In this document: piece by piece, positions 33,317 to 45,103 of the stretch
Position numbering within the stretch: the stretch's first letter is position 1
Layout of the letters: the number at the start of each line of letters is the position of its first letter
Assembly (NCBI GenBank): GCA_020152595.1
Contig: JAIGNY010004106.1
Location: forward strand, 528,501-592,500
Length of the DNA: 64,000 nt
Direction of reading: 5' to 3'
Source: Chiridota heheva
Taxonomy: Eukaryota; Echinodermata; Holothuroidea; Apodida; Chiridotidae
Program-made: the position numbers and the translations under genes
The notes under the pieces: generated by a model
Databases searched by the model: none
Told to the model about the DNA's origin: nothing
Seen by the model: only the letters and a program-made list of their open reading frames with translations

Positions 33317-33910
33317 CTAAACCAGTTGACTATATGTCCTGAAAAACAAACGTTCTCCTCTGAAATAATTAACATTTCTTTGGTTTATGTTTAAGATTGG
33401 ACTGGCGGAGCCTGAAAAAAAACCATCGTTATGCTCTAAACATGTTCCTGAAAAATGCTTCCAAAAGATAACCACATCATTCAAATAGAGAACAGCTATG
33501 TACCACTGGAGTCCTGCCAGAACTTTCTCCATTAAACGTTCAAAGGTACTGGGGGTGTTACATGGCCCAAATAACAAAACAGTAAACTGATATAATCCAG
33601 TGCGAGTGCAAAATGCAGTTTTCCCTTGCCTTTGGGGTCCATGGGAACTTGCCAGTAACCACACACCAAATCAAGGGTACTCAACCACTGGGAACCATGT
33701 AGAGCATCTAAATTGTCATCTATATGAGGAACAGGATAAGCATCTTTGACAGTAACTTCGTTTAGCTTCCTGTAATCCATGCAAAACCTGATCTACTCAT
33801 CCTTTTTGTAAACTAACACAATAGGTGATGCCCAGGGTAAGGGACTATTTGAAGGCTTGATCATTCCAGTATCCAACAATTTGTGCAACTCTATATTTGC
33901 CTCCTCTCTT
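33317..33910 (-). pseudogene. Ty3/gypsy reverse transcriptase, broken
   Basis: Minus-strand homology runs HKLLDTGMIKPSNSPLPWAS, then IVLVYKKDE, a TAG stop (33793-33795), then IRFCMDYRKLNEVT, DAYPVPHIDD, LDLVCGYWQVPMD. A frameshift near 33600 is followed by LYQFTVLLFGPCNTPSTFE, RLMEKVLAGL and LYLNDVVIF. The usual Y-x-D-D active site is Y-L-N-D, so the first catalytic aspartate is lost. After FSGHIV homology stops and no RNase H follows. The domain order and residues are characteristic of Ty3/gypsy pol; the copy is inactive. Confidence 0.9.
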
Positions 33911-34448
33911 TTGTGACTTGGAGGCCTTCAAAGTGCCTGCCTTATGGGCTGTGCGTTCCCTTTCTTTATCTTATGCCTCACAAGGTCTGTATGCCTGAAT
34001 TTTCCATCCTTGTCTGCAAAACGTCGCCAAAACCAACAAAAGTTCTACTACTGTCTGTTTCTGCAGTTCACTAACCTACTGAACAGCTCACTCAGATGTT
34101 TGGAAATGTCAAGTAATTGATCCCATGCTTCGTTCATAGGTTCCTTTAAGTTCCTAATGTCATCCAGGTCCACAGGTGACACCACAGCAATGTGTGTCTT
34201 TTCTCTTAGGTAGATAACCTAAGCAGTAGGGTTCAATAACCGAACAGGAATGGTAAACTGGCATCTACTACCGCATTTGCAAGCATTAGCTGATGTTTAT
34301 TCCTAAGGCTATCATCAGGGCAGATATATCCCCATCGCAGATTCCTTCCAGGTTGCTCCACTGTCCCTGGCACTATAACTTCTGTTGCGACTGGTACCAG
34401 AGCATTCTGGGAAATACTAATTCTGCTTATTTGCCCCAGGTTGGGTTT

Positions 34449-34790
34449 TCAGCCAAAGGAAATCCTCTTTCCTATGATTGTAAGGGACATGTCTTCCCAG
34501 TTCCACTGGCAGTGAAATTTGGAAAGAAAGTCCACACCTAAGATCCCTTCTTCATTGATTTTAGTGATAAAACAAGGATGTTTATAGACCTCATTGGCTA
34601 CTTTAAACTGAAGGCTCGCCTTTCCACTTGATTGCAGTGGGTTTCCATCTGCCAACCACAGGTGGTTGGACAATGGTTGCAGTAAGTCCGGTACGCTGCT
34701 AGCTATTTTGCCATTTTTCAGAATTGCTATAGACTGATGCCCCAGAATCAATCAGAAAAAAAAACAGTAATGCCTTCAACAGACAATCAC
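34449..34790 (-). pseudogene. retropepsin (aspartic protease) region, frameshifted
   Basis: The active-site sequence LIDSGAS lies at 34735-34752 on the minus strand, preceded by GITVFF. Homology then passes to another frame with NHLWLADGNPLQSSGKAS and GILGVDFLSKFHCQW, the flap-to-ILGxDFL C-terminal motif of retroviral-type proteases. The frameshift between the two halves inactivates it. Confidence 0.85.
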
Positions 34791-34879
34791 ATGTAAGGGA
34801 GTCCTTCATTACTCTCACAAGGTTGGTCTGCATCCTCAAATTTTGACCTTCCATTAACTTCCATGGGGGCAGAGTGTAG

Positions 34880-36254
34880 GCATCTAGACTCAGCCCCTAC
34901 TCATTTCCCACCTCAAGTCTCTCTCTGTTGGCCAGCACCTCTCTAAGGGCATCTTGCCTGGATGTGGCCATATGCTTGACAAGACCAACACTGTATTTGG
35001 AAAACGCCTCTCTAATGGTTTCGCCTTCCAGGAGAACACCCCTCTTCTGGTTGCCTCGCTGATGGTGTTTGCTGTACAAGTGCACTGATAGTGCCCTCCA
35101 ACTGATCCAATCTCTCTTTCAGGGACACTGTCCTTCATCCATATCTTTGAAAATTCTTATTATCCTGAATAGGCTTCCATTTCCTTTGCTACAAAAATAG
35201 CATTGGTCAATATCTTCGGTCAGGTGAGGTAGACTGTTTTCTGTACATCTAGGTTGTTAAAAGAATTTTGAAAAGTATTAATAGCAAACGCCTCCAAGAA
35301 TTGGCCACCGGCCTGTGGATATGCCCCTCATATCAATGTTCAGATATCTTGACAAAGCAGTTGTGCACTTCCTCCTGGTTTTCACTTCCTAGCCAAAAGT
35401 TAAGCTCTGAACAATTGGACTTGCTGAGCAACACTAAACTGGTGGTTCAGTGCTGCCACAAGCAAGGCAAAAAACAGTCTTTTTCCCTTCCGTTAGTAAA
35501 ACATCTGTTGTGCTTCACCCCAAAGACTAGCTGACAGAAAACTAGCTTTCTCCAGTTCAGTGACTGAGCCTTGCGATGCTGTTGAAGTGTGCAAGGTACT
35601 CGTCCCACTGTCCACTTCTGTAATACTTATCTGTTAACATCAGTGGTCTCCGGCTAGCTTCAAAATGGTAGTCTGGATTGTGATACCCATTTGGGTATGC
35701 CTGGCTTGTCTACCAACCACTTCTTGATGGCTATGTCGACGTTGGTGAGGAACCTCTTGGGCAGTAGTACCCTCTAAGGATAAATGCTGTGAATACGTCC
35801 AAAATCAATCACCATGTTGGAAATTGCCACTTAATGTCTCATGCCTAGTTTGGGCAAAGAAACCAAGTGTGGCATTTTCTGGTGGCATAGCACTTAAATA
35901 CCGGGAAAGCAAATTCGGCGTACTGTTTCCTAGGGAATTCTACATCTGACTTTCAATTTATTGCCGGGTTCCGAGTCAGAGAATGAGTATGTTGCAAACC
36001 AGACACCGGGAAGCTGTGAAGGGCTTCAGGGACTGTTTGTGCAAAAGAAACATCAGTAGATCTACCAGCTGACAGTCTGTCCCTCGACGCATTGATTGGG
36101 GCTCCTGCAAACTTCTCATCAGGTGTAGGGAAGTTATCAGGGTAATAAAAATCGAATAAGATCCATACCTCCTTGCCCTGTCCAGTTGCTCTTGAAGTTC
36201 TCGCTTCTGTTCTTTGAATCTTGCTATCACAGTATCCAAATTTTCTGTCACCAT
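34880..36254 (-). pseudogene. gag-like region
   Basis: The minus strand starts near 36254 with MVTENLDTVIARFKEQKREL, a coiled-coil-like N-terminus typical of Ty3/gypsy gag. Further on come SGQWDEYLAHFNSIA and EKASFLSASLWGEAQQMFY, matching the W-x-x-Y...F-x-x-x-A and L-x-x-S-L-x-G-x-A-Q pattern of capsid domains. Several stops and frame changes are present. No CCHC knuckle was recognised. Confidence 0.7.
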
Positions 36255-36269
36255 GATATACAGTGTATA

Positions 36270-36312
36270 TTATTTTTCTGATGACAATCCCACCGCTGCC
36301 ACCAATTCTACA
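36270..36312 (-). promoter_or_regulatory. putative primer-binding site after 5' LTR
   Basis: On the minus strand, directly inside the LTR, the sequence TTGGTGGCAGCGGTGGGATT resembles the tRNA-Leu-type primer site (TGGTGxCAGxxGTGGGAT) used by some LTR elements. Two or three mismatches to that pattern. Confidence 0.55.
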
Positions 36313-36605
36313 TACCGGTCTTATCGCACAGGCTCGACTAATTACACATGACATCTTTCGATTAAAATAATAATATAAATCATTTTCCCCACAGCGATTC
36401 AAACTCAAACAAAGTCATAAAATTGACAAAATACTGACAGGTGGATAAATTAGACTTCTAATTCCCGAGGAGTGCAGTCCACCAATTTAAAAGTGCAAAG
36501 TTCTAGCCACATATACTGTTAGTCTAAGATGGCTAGGCTAAGGCTTCCTGTAGCACCATCTTAATGTCAACCTGCACTTCTCAGGAGAAACAATAGGCCC
36601 AACAA
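36312..36605 (-). repeat. 5' LTR (conserved part)
   Basis: Partner of 30737-31020. On the minus strand it precedes the primer-binding site and gag. The distal boundary and target-site duplication were not found. Confidence 0.75.
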
Positions 36606-38270
36606 TACCTAAAGAAACGCCTTAGCTTTAACACACAATACACTAGCATACACTGAACACATACTGTAAGCCTATACACTTAAATTCGAAAAAATAACAA
36701 AGCCTAACACAACAATACCAAAGCCTAGCTTACATGGTATATGAATCACAATAAGATCGCAATAGAAAATGACCACTCATTCCCTCAATTTTTTTTTTAT
36801 TTCTTTTGGATCTCATTTTCATGTGTAAAATATACTGGTCAAAATTAAGGACTTCATGCATTTTGTTTTTAAAAATTTATTTTATTCTTCTGTAATTATG
36901 TTTACTTATAAAGCACTAGCGATGGAATCTTCCGTTCCAATCAAGTGTGTATGTAATTGACCCATGGCACGCTTGATTTGTTGGGGGTACAAGCTCAAAT
37001 GATTTCATTCTTTTTTTGCAGACCTGTTAGGTGATAGCCTTGTTGGTATGCACACATTAATAATATCTCTGCATTCCGCTATGCATATCGTTTCACAAGT
37101 AGAAAGAACAATCCGTTTTATACAATTCTGAGTAACCAAAATTATTGCTTATCATTGTTAAAATTGTCGAATCACTGTAGAACTAAAAGTCTTATCTGCA
37201 GAGTGCCAGAGAATTAATTTTACTTGGGTGTATGTGTGCGGCCTATGTTGTAAAAAAAACATGTTTTCATAGCCCCTTGCTGAACAAGGTCCAGTTTAGG
37301 TACAGAATACAATGTGATTCAGTTTGATTTTCAATCATGATGTATTCAAATCACAAATCGTATTTTCATATAGGGATTGCAGGTACAGTAATACACTTTT
37401 ATTTTTTCAATTTTAAAGAACAAAATACAAATTTGGTGGCGAGTGGGAAACTACTTTTCTTTAGTGGGCATTTTCTTTTCTGTGCACTCCCGTTCACACA
37501 GTTTTGGTGAATACCATATAAGGCTATAGAGCGGGACCCTTTGATGGCTTAAGTATAATTAAAAATGCTACTGCGATGCACAAACGGGGCCAATTTAAAG
37601 TAAAAGCATAGCCAGAATGATTATTGAACTTAAAAAAAACAAAAAAACAGAGAGGTACATGCATGATCAATGATTTTCTTATTTTTGGTTGAACTTAAAG
37701 AGCCATAGCCTGGCCATAGTTAATGTTTCAAAGAAATGTTGTGTATCAAGTGGATGGGATCTCAACTAAGAATTTTCCGCTGTAGGCTATATGCAAATGA
37801 GCAACAATTGTACTGTGTGATCAAGTACACGATGGCTAGCATAGCATCGTAAGATGATGCATTTAGAGGCTTAAATTGCATGTGTTTTACAACTATCCGA
37901 CAATATTGAAATCATCACTATTAATAGAAATCGTGAGCAAATAAGGGCATATACATGATGTAGGTGGCCTGTCGACACAGCCTTTATCATAACTTTTTTA
38001 CGTGACTGGCTTGGGACATCGGGAACTGTTTAATACCTTTCGCACCTACAGTAGACTGACAAATGGGTAAAATCAGCATCATTTGAGGGGCAAATGGGAT
38101 AATAAAATCACTTAACATGCAAACAACATTAAAGTACTGTATACTAATATATTTTATTTATCAATGCCTCCGTTATCATTTTCAACATTACAGAAAATAC
38201 TGTGATACAAACATCTTTAGCTGCTATCATATATATACTGTATAACAGTGCATGTAATGCACTTTATGTT
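36606..38270. other. no gene seen
   Basis: AT-rich. It may include the diverged remainder of the 5' LTR. No coding or element signature recognised. Confidence 0.4.
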
Positions 38271-38376
38271 CAGGGCTTGTTTACATTACGGTTTAAAAAC
38301 CGGTTTTCAAGGTAAAATCGGTTTTTGTTTTGGAAACCGACCAGTTTTACGCCGGGGCAAAACCGTGCAAGCTTAG
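38271..38376. mobile_element. short hAT-like terminal palindrome (solo MITE?)
   Basis: The left end CAGGGCTTGTTTACATTACGG and the right end (reverse complement CTAAGCTTGCACGGTTTTG) are loosely inverted, with several AAACCGGTTT-type words between. It resembles the terminal AACCGG-rich sequence of some hAT MITEs. There is no clear TSD. Confidence 0.3.
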
Positions 38377-38479
38377 TGTATTCATGATTAATTGTGCTGG
38401 CAATTGCAGGTGATCTGAGAAGAGCTTTTTTCTTTCTGGAAGAATTTTCATTTGACAACACTTGTTTGACATCAGTAAT

Positions 38480-38945
38480 CAAGTTAATGATCATTAATCA
38501 CATGCTTGTCAAAAATATTTTTACATTAAGCCCTGCCTACTCATTAATATGCATGATATCGCTACCAAAACAACAGGGCACATCTACAGACCATAAGCTC
38601 TACCACAACAACAGGGCACATCTACAGACCATGGGTTATCTGTGTACCAAATATGACATGAATCCAGTTTACCGTTCTAAAGATACCATGCTTACAAGCT
38701 CTTTTCAACAAAATCATATTAAGGCCTGCCCACTACGCATATTAATAAAATTCAACATTTTGTACATCATGAGCATGTACACACCAGCTAACATCATACT
38801 GTAATTATACAAAATTTGAAACAAAACAGAATGTGGTTGTTAAAATATGAACATTTCAAGATTTTTACATTAAGCCCTGCCCACTCATTAATATGCATGA
38901 CATCACCATCAAAATCAATAGGGCACATCTACGGACCATGAACTA
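38480..38945 (+). repeat. interspersed repeat, copies 2 and 3
   Basis: Two tandem-arranged copies (about 38480-38735 and 38800-38945) of the repeat at 2274-2450. Each contains ACATTAAGCCCTGCC, CTCATTAATATGCATGA and AGGGCACATCTAC. A 42-bp internal duplication (ACAACAGGGCACATCTACAG...CCAT) sits at 38570-38632. Confidence 0.7.
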
Positions 38946-39531
38946 TGATGTTATCACTGCAATGGTGAACCTTAAGTATTGAACCTTGACCTTGCTATGC
39001 CATCACTATCAACCTTGACCTGTTTTTCTACAACAATAGTGTATTCAAATTCAAATTGTATCTATTATACTTTTATACTTATTACACTTTCATAATAATA
39101 TCTTACTATTTGTTCATATCTCTAGTCGACAAGTATTACACTTTTAGTGCATGTACAGTAGAAAATCATTTGCAACTTATATTGCTTTCTTTTGCTCATT
39201 TTAATTCAAGTTGGATCCCTGCACATTAATGCCAAGTTAACTTTCATGTATTTCATTGCTATAAATGGAAATGCCATTGGAAACTACATTTCTCATCAAA
39301 CTAAGAAATATATTCTGGAAACGTTGACACATATTACACCTTCAAAGTGACCAAGAACCTGCATTCACCTTCTCATATTAAAACAAATTTAAAGATCATA
39401 TTACTGGCATTTCCAAATATCAAACTACAAATTCCTTTCTCTTGCCCAACAAGATTACTAAATATGACACCCCACAGACAAACACATACTGGACAGTACC
39501 ACCATGCCTTCATCAAGCCATACCTCCATAT

Positions 39532-39645
39532 GTTGAGCTACTACATCATTGATGTTCTTGTTTAACTTTGCTATTTGTTTACATCAAAATGAGCTACTAC
39601 ATCATTGATGTTCTTGTTTAACTTTGCTGTTTGTTTACATCAAAA
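39532..39645 (+). repeat. 55-bp tandem duplication
   Basis: GAGCTACTACATCATTGATG...TTTACATCAAAAT occurs twice back to back with one or two differences. A related inverted piece lies at 25358-25392. Confidence 0.85.
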
Positions 39646-39756
39646 TAAAAGAAAATCTTCTGCCTCATATATGCTTACGTTTTTTTCACATGCTTGTATG
39701 AAAATGAGAGACTTACAAATTGTTTGTTTCGAGTAAAGCATATTTCTATGAAAAAG

Positions 39757-40509
39757 TAGGTCGGTAGATACAGTACTGTAGGTCGGTAGGTACAGTACTG
39801 TAGGTCGGTAGGTACGGTCCTGTAGGTCGGTAGGTACAGTACTGTAGGTCGATAGGGACAGTACTGTAGGTCGGTAGGTACAGTACTGTAGGTCAGTAGG
39901 TACAGTACTGTAGTTCGGTAGGTACAGTACTGCAGGTCCGTAGGGTACAGTACTGCAGGTCGGTAGGTACAGTACTGCAGGTCGGTAGGTACAGTACTGC
40001 AGGTCGGTAGGTACAGCACTGTAAGTCGGTAGGTACAGTACTGTAAGTCGGTAGGTACAGTACTGTAGGTCGGTAGGTGCAGTACTGTAGGTCTGTAGGT
40101 ACAACACTGCAGGTCGGTAGGTACAGTACTCTAGGTCGGTAGGTACAGTACTCTAGGTCGGTAGGTACAGTACTGTAGGTCGGTAGGTACAGTACTGTAG
40201 GTCGGTAGGTACAGTTCTGTAGGTCGGTAGGCACAGTACTGTAGGTCGGTAGGTACAGTACTGTAGGTCGGTAGGCACAGTACTGTAGGTCGGTAGGCAC
40301 AGTACTGTAGGTCGGTAAGCACAGTACTGTAGGTCGGTAGGCACAGTACTGTAGGTCGGTAGGCACAGTACTGTAGTTCGGTAGGCACAGTACTGTATGT
40401 CGGTAGGCACAGTACTGTAGGTCGGTAAGCACAGTACTGTAGGTCGGTAGGCACAGTACTGTAGGTCGGTAGGCACAGTACTGTAGGTCGGTAGGTACAG
40501 TACTGTAGG
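39757..40509 (+). repeat. 22-bp minisatellite with built-in palindrome
   Basis: About 34 copies of GTAGGTCGGTAGGTACAGTACT, with a right-hand subfamily that has GGCACAG for GGTACAG. The unit junction forms TACAGTACTGTA, a perfect 12-bp palindrome, in the GGTACAG copies. The long minus-strand frames (Y-R-P-T-V-L-Y-L-P-T-Y-S-T) are by-products. Confidence 0.95.
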
Positions 40510-41417
40510 TGAAACATTTTTTTTGGGACCAAATTTGACATCTTCATACGTATTGTACACTAAAGCGCTAACATTTCACATGAAATAAAAGAAAATCATT
40601 TGAGTAGGTACAGTTTTGTTGGGTACATACTGTAGGGTTACTGTAGGGATGTTTCTGTCAACAAATTTTACATTATATTTCCTCTTTCAGGTTTATTTGT
40701 ATCTTGTATCATTTGGAGACCTGAACGATTGAGAGAATAGACAAACTTTTTCTAGATATATAATGGAACTGTCCAAAGATCATGTTTCTTCCTCCCCCAT
40801 GAAACAATTGATTCCCTTCTCCGTGGTGTAAACAAACTAAAATTTCAAGTGAAAACATCACAAAATCATATTTTTGTCTCCCTTTAAAGTTAAGTTTTCT
40901 TTTGAGAATGTCACTGCACACTTGTACTGTAGGTTGCATTATATAAATATAGCGTACAACACACTGAGTGTAGTGTACAAATTGTTTTCTTGTCGAGTCC
41001 TATAATATTTTGACAGGAACCCGAATAAAAAAGATCCTTAGTATGCTATCTTCTTGTATTGGTATTCAAATGAGCTTGTGATGCTGCAGTACTGTACATA
41101 CTGTACAGTACAACTAGAACAACTACAGATTTTACTGTATCAAGCTCTGTAGATTGTTTTGGTTTCACAGGAGAATGAAATGTAAAACATAGAATTCAAA
41201 TTTGCTGAACATAATTCTGCTTAACATACAGTGCATGTAATCTGTGCATTTCATTTACACATTATACACTCTCAGTATCTACAGTAACAAAATATGGTTA
41301 AATTAAGTGGCAGTGTGGCTAAGGCCTAATCAGTTTAATATTGCATTTAACAAGATTTAGTGTACATGTCTGCAAAAAGATGCATTTTCAGAATACGTAA
41401 ATATTAAATAGTACATG
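40510..41417. other. no gene seen
   Basis: AT-rich, with scattered GTACTGTACATACTGTACAG-type palindromes near 41090-41110. Confidence 0.45.
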
Positions 41418-42001
41418 TACGTGCTGTCATGACATACCGATTATCGATATGAGATATCTCTTTTCCCACGACATGAAATTTAACTCCCGCGAATTATCGC
41501 GATACCAAAAACTAATATTCAACTAAGAAATTTTCGCGCAACTAGGCTAGGCTATTTCATACGTTACAATTCTAACGTTACAATACTTAATCTAAAAGTC
41601 AAGTTTAGGCCATTAAAAACGTGCAAAATAAGTGTGAAACATAATTAAAAATCGTGCTCCGTCACCACACACTGGCACGCGCCGATGTACATGTAAGTTG
41701 GCAAAAAGAACAAAAAATTGGTCTAGAATGTGCCACCCAGGCTCTCACTTCGATGATTTATGGTCACTGAATTACCAAACACATGCGTGATGCATGATGA
41801 ACCTAATAGTCACATGATTTTGTCGTCTGCTAGATCTGCAAATAATTTTTTCTTGCTGAGTAAAGTGTAACTCCATGATCATATAACGTTAGTGATATTA
41901 ACAATTTGTGTCTATAGTCAGTTTTCTTGAAAAGTATCGCGATACTACGATATATCGCGATATTTTTCTCTACGTAATAGAGCCATGTCGTGACAGCACT
42001 A
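41418..42001. mobile_element. hAT-like MITE with TGCTGTCAxGACAT termini
   Basis: The left end TACGTGCTGTCATGACAT is inverted at the right end (reverse complement TAGTGCTGTCACGACAT). The subterminal regions are rich in TATCGCGATA / ATCGATAT words, as in many hAT MITEs that start with xTGxTGTCACGATA. 584 bp, no coding capacity, no matching TSD seen. Confidence 0.55.
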
Positions 42002-42470
42002 GAAATTAGTGCAAAGTGCACAACATATTGTAATAAAAAAATATAACTAGAGCTGTCTGAATGACAGCATGCTCGACTATTTAAAGCTGCAGGGGTGCGC
42101 TTTTCAGTTACTTATCCCGTAACTTCCAATAAGATAAATTTTGATAACAAGCTAAGCTTTAGGGAAGTCCACTTACAGTATCTAATTTGTTTGTTTTTTT
42201 CATTTTTCGTTCTGATGCTATCAGCACTAGAAATTAGTGCAAAGTGCACAACATATTGTAATAAAAAAATATAACTAGAGCTGTCTGAATGACAGCATGC
42301 TCGACTATTTAAAGCTGCAGGGGGGTGCGCTACTTGAAGGAAGTAAGCAGTTACTTATCCCGTAACTTCCAATAAGATAAATTTTGATAACAAGCTAAGC
42401 TTTAGGGAAGTCCACTTACAGTATCTAATTTGTTTGTTTTTTTCATTTTTCGTTCTGATGCTATCAGCAT
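41994..42470 (+). repeat. tandem duplication (~228 and ~245 bp)
   Basis: Two adjacent copies start CAGCACTAGAAATTAGTGC (41994 and 42222) and end TCGTTCTGATGCTATCAG. The second has a short insertion (ACTTGAAGGAAGTAAG). Both contain CTGTCTGAATGACAG (a small inverted repeat) followed by CATGCTCGACTATTT. Confidence 0.9.
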
Positions 42471-42679
42471 CAGAAACCTACAGTATGCAGAGATGTTGGT
42501 GTGTGTATGTGGGTATAGGTGTGTGTACGGGTGTGACGCTTTGCTTGTAAACACGATCTCATCTATTCACTTTTGAATAATGCTTATTTATCAAATGATG
42601 ACATACATCTACATCAGGCACTGCAATTACTGTAGCAAAGTATGAATGTCAATAGTTTGAGGAATTTCACCTGAAAGTC

Positions 42680-44340
42680 ATCTATCCCCCTCCAATATCA
42701 TCCATTCGTTCCTCCCTGATAACATCTCTCCCTCCCTCCCTCCCCGATGCCACCATCCATCCCTCTCTCCGCGATGCCATCCATCCCTTTCTATGCGATG
42801 CCATCCATCCCTCACCAATGCCATACCATCCATCCCTCACCAATGCCATCCATCCCTCCCTTCCCCAATGCCATCCACCCATTTCGCCTTCCCCAATGCA
42901 TCCACCCACCCATCGCCGATGCCATCCATCCCTCCCTCATACTATCCATCCCTACCTCCCAGGTGCCATCCAGCCCACATTCCCCAATGCCATTTATCCA
43001 TCCCTCCTGTCATCATCCCTTTCTAATGCAATGAATCCATCCCTCCCTCCCTGATGTTATCCATCCCTCCCTGATGCCATTCATCCCTCCCTCCCTTCCT
43101 TCCTGATGCCATCCATCCCTCCCTCCCTCCCTGATACCATCCATCCCTCCCTCCCTCCCTGATGATATCCCTCCTCCCTGATGCCATCCCTCCCTCCCTC
43201 CCTGATGCCATCCATCCCTCCCTCTCTCCCTGATGCCATCCATTCCTCCCTCCCTCCCTGATGCCATCCATACCTCCCCAATGTTATCCATCCTTCCCTC
43301 CCTGATAACATATAATGCCATCCATCCCTCCCCTCCCCACTACCATCCATCGATCCCTCCCTGATACCATCTATCCCTCCCTCCCTCCCCGATGCCACCA
43401 TCCATCCCTCTCCGCGATGCCATCCATCCCTTTCTATGCGATGCCATCCATCCCTCACCAATGCCATACCATCCATCCCTCACCAATGCCATCCATCCCT
43501 CCCTTCCCCAATGCCATCCACCCATTTCACCTTCCCCAATGCATCCACCCACCCATCGATGCCATCCATCCCTCCCTCATACTTTCCATCCCTACCTCCC
43601 AGGTGCCATCCAGCCCACATTCCCCAATGCCATTTATCCATCCCTCCTGTCATCATCCCTTTCTAATGCAATGAATCCATCCCTCCCTCCCTGATGTTAT
43701 CCATCCCTCCCTGATGCCATTCATCCCTCCCTCCCTTCCTTCCTGATGCCATCCATCCCTCCCTCCCTCCCTGATACCATCCATCCCTCCCTCCCTCCTT
43801 GATGCCATCCCTCCCTCCCTGATGCCATCCCTCCCTCCCTCCCTGATGCCATCCATCCCTCCCTATCTCCCTTATGCCATCCATCCCTCACTCCCTACCT
43901 GATGCCATCCATCCCTCCCCAATGTTATCCATCCTTCCCTCCCTGATAACATATAATGCCATCCATCCCTCCCTCCCCACTACCATCCATCGATCCCTCC
44001 CTGATACCATCTATCCTTCCATCGCTATTGCCATCCATCCCTCCCCCTTGCTATTGCCATTTATCCCTCCCTCCCTGATACCATCCATTCTTCCCCAATG
44101 ACATCCATCCCACTCCAATGCCTTCCATCCCTCCTCCCTATGCCATCCATCCCTCCCTGCCGATGCCATCCCTTCCTGCCGATGCCATCCATCCTTCCCC
44201 AAAGCCATTCATCCCTCCCGCCCTGAAGCTATCCTTCCACCCTCCCTGATGCCATCAATTCATCACCCTCCCCTATTGATGCCATCTATCACCTGCTCAC
44301 TAATGCCGTCTATCCCCCTCTCCTCCTGATGCCATTCATG
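42680..44340 (+). repeat. CCATCCCTCCCTCCCTGATG minisatellite with ~645-bp duplication
   Basis: A strongly strand-biased pyrimidine-rich array of 16-24-bp units. A ~600-bp block is repeated at an offset of about 645 bp (42747 onward versus 43392 onward). It includes unusual variants such as TTTCTATGCGATGCC and CACCCATCGCCGATG, so whole-block duplication followed unit divergence. The many 60-131-codon frames on both strands are artefacts. Confidence 0.95.
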
Positions 44341-44414
44341 CATTCCATTAAGATCTTTATATTTAAGTCCAAAATCCAAGTGCCAATTCTAATAGTGCAA
44401 TGAACACTTCTGAA

Positions 44415-44595
44415 ATGAAAGCAAAAAATGAAAGCAAAAAATGAAAGCAAAAAATGAAAGCAAAAAATGAAAGCAAAAAATGAAAGCAAAAAATGAAAGC
44501 AAAAAATGAAAGCAAAAAATGAAAGCAAAAAATGAAAGCAAAAAATGAAAGCAAAAAATAAAAGCAAAAAATAAAAGCAAAAAATAAAAGCAAAC
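44415..44595 (+). repeat. 13-bp minisatellite ATGAAAGCAAAAA
   Basis: About 14 near-perfect copies; the last three change ATG to ATA. It lies 3' of the TOGARAM1-like exon on that gene's strand, inside its first intron. Confidence 0.95.
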
Positions 44596-45103
44596 AATTC
44601 CTGATTAAATAACTGGCCACCTGTGACATTGGTAGAAGTTATTTGTGTACTTGGAAGAATGAAAAGAGTAATCAATGGTCTATGCCCCTTTTTAAATGTA
44701 AATTGCATTGTTTGTTTGTGCTCATACATAAATAAAAGTCAGTTCATATAACTCTATGCAAATTAGCAGTCAACTTAAATAATTAAGGCGGAGTCTAAAA
44801 ATTTCCACTCAAAAATCTTTAAAACAATATTTCAGATATTTTTCAACTTTTCAGTTCTTTTCAAGCCTAATCATTTGTTATTTTGGTTATCATCGATAAC
44901 ACTGCAAATTTTAATTAAGACATTATGCACATTCTATATATTTATTCCACTTTTAAATAATGTACAATTTACAATGACGACCAGCTTCTTATAGACCTTG
45001 CTTCCTCAAAAACTTTAATCAACGCAGAGTTGGACGCGGACGCCAAGGTGAGTAAAATAGCTTCTACTATTCTTTGAATAGTCGAGATAAAAATGGCACT
45101 AAC

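Larger units (their letters stand above)
30737..36605 (-). mobile_element. decayed Ty3/gypsy-type LTR retrotransposon
   Basis: Two diverged direct repeats (30737-31020 and 36312-36605) flank gag-like, protease and reverse-transcriptase sequence in that order on the minus strand. Next to the 36.3-kb repeat is TTGGTGGCAGCGGTGGGAT, resembling a primer-binding site complementary to a tRNA-Leu 3' end, which sets the minus orientation. RNase H and integrase are not recognisable; instead a two-finger zinc-binding sequence occupies 32507-32683. Stops, frameshifts and an altered RT active site show it is dead. The 5.9-kb length suggests partial internal deletion or replacement. Confidence 0.85.

Noticed and set aside
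30737-36605. Endogenous retrovirus with an envelope gene
   Set aside because: No signal peptide, transmembrane or fusion-type sequence downstream of pol; the element fits a gypsy-type retrotransposon.
39757-40509. CRISPR-like regular direct repeats
   Set aside because: There are no unique spacers; the repeats are contiguous, and the host is a eukaryote.
39640-40560. Frames of 114-179 codons with T-Y-R-P-T-V-L-Y repeats
   Set aside because: Produced by the 22-bp minisatellite in all minus frames; no start context or unique domain.
42682-44208. Many 60-131-codon frames with H-P-S-L or G-R-E-G-G repeats
   Set aside because: Artefacts of the CCATCCCTCCCT array.
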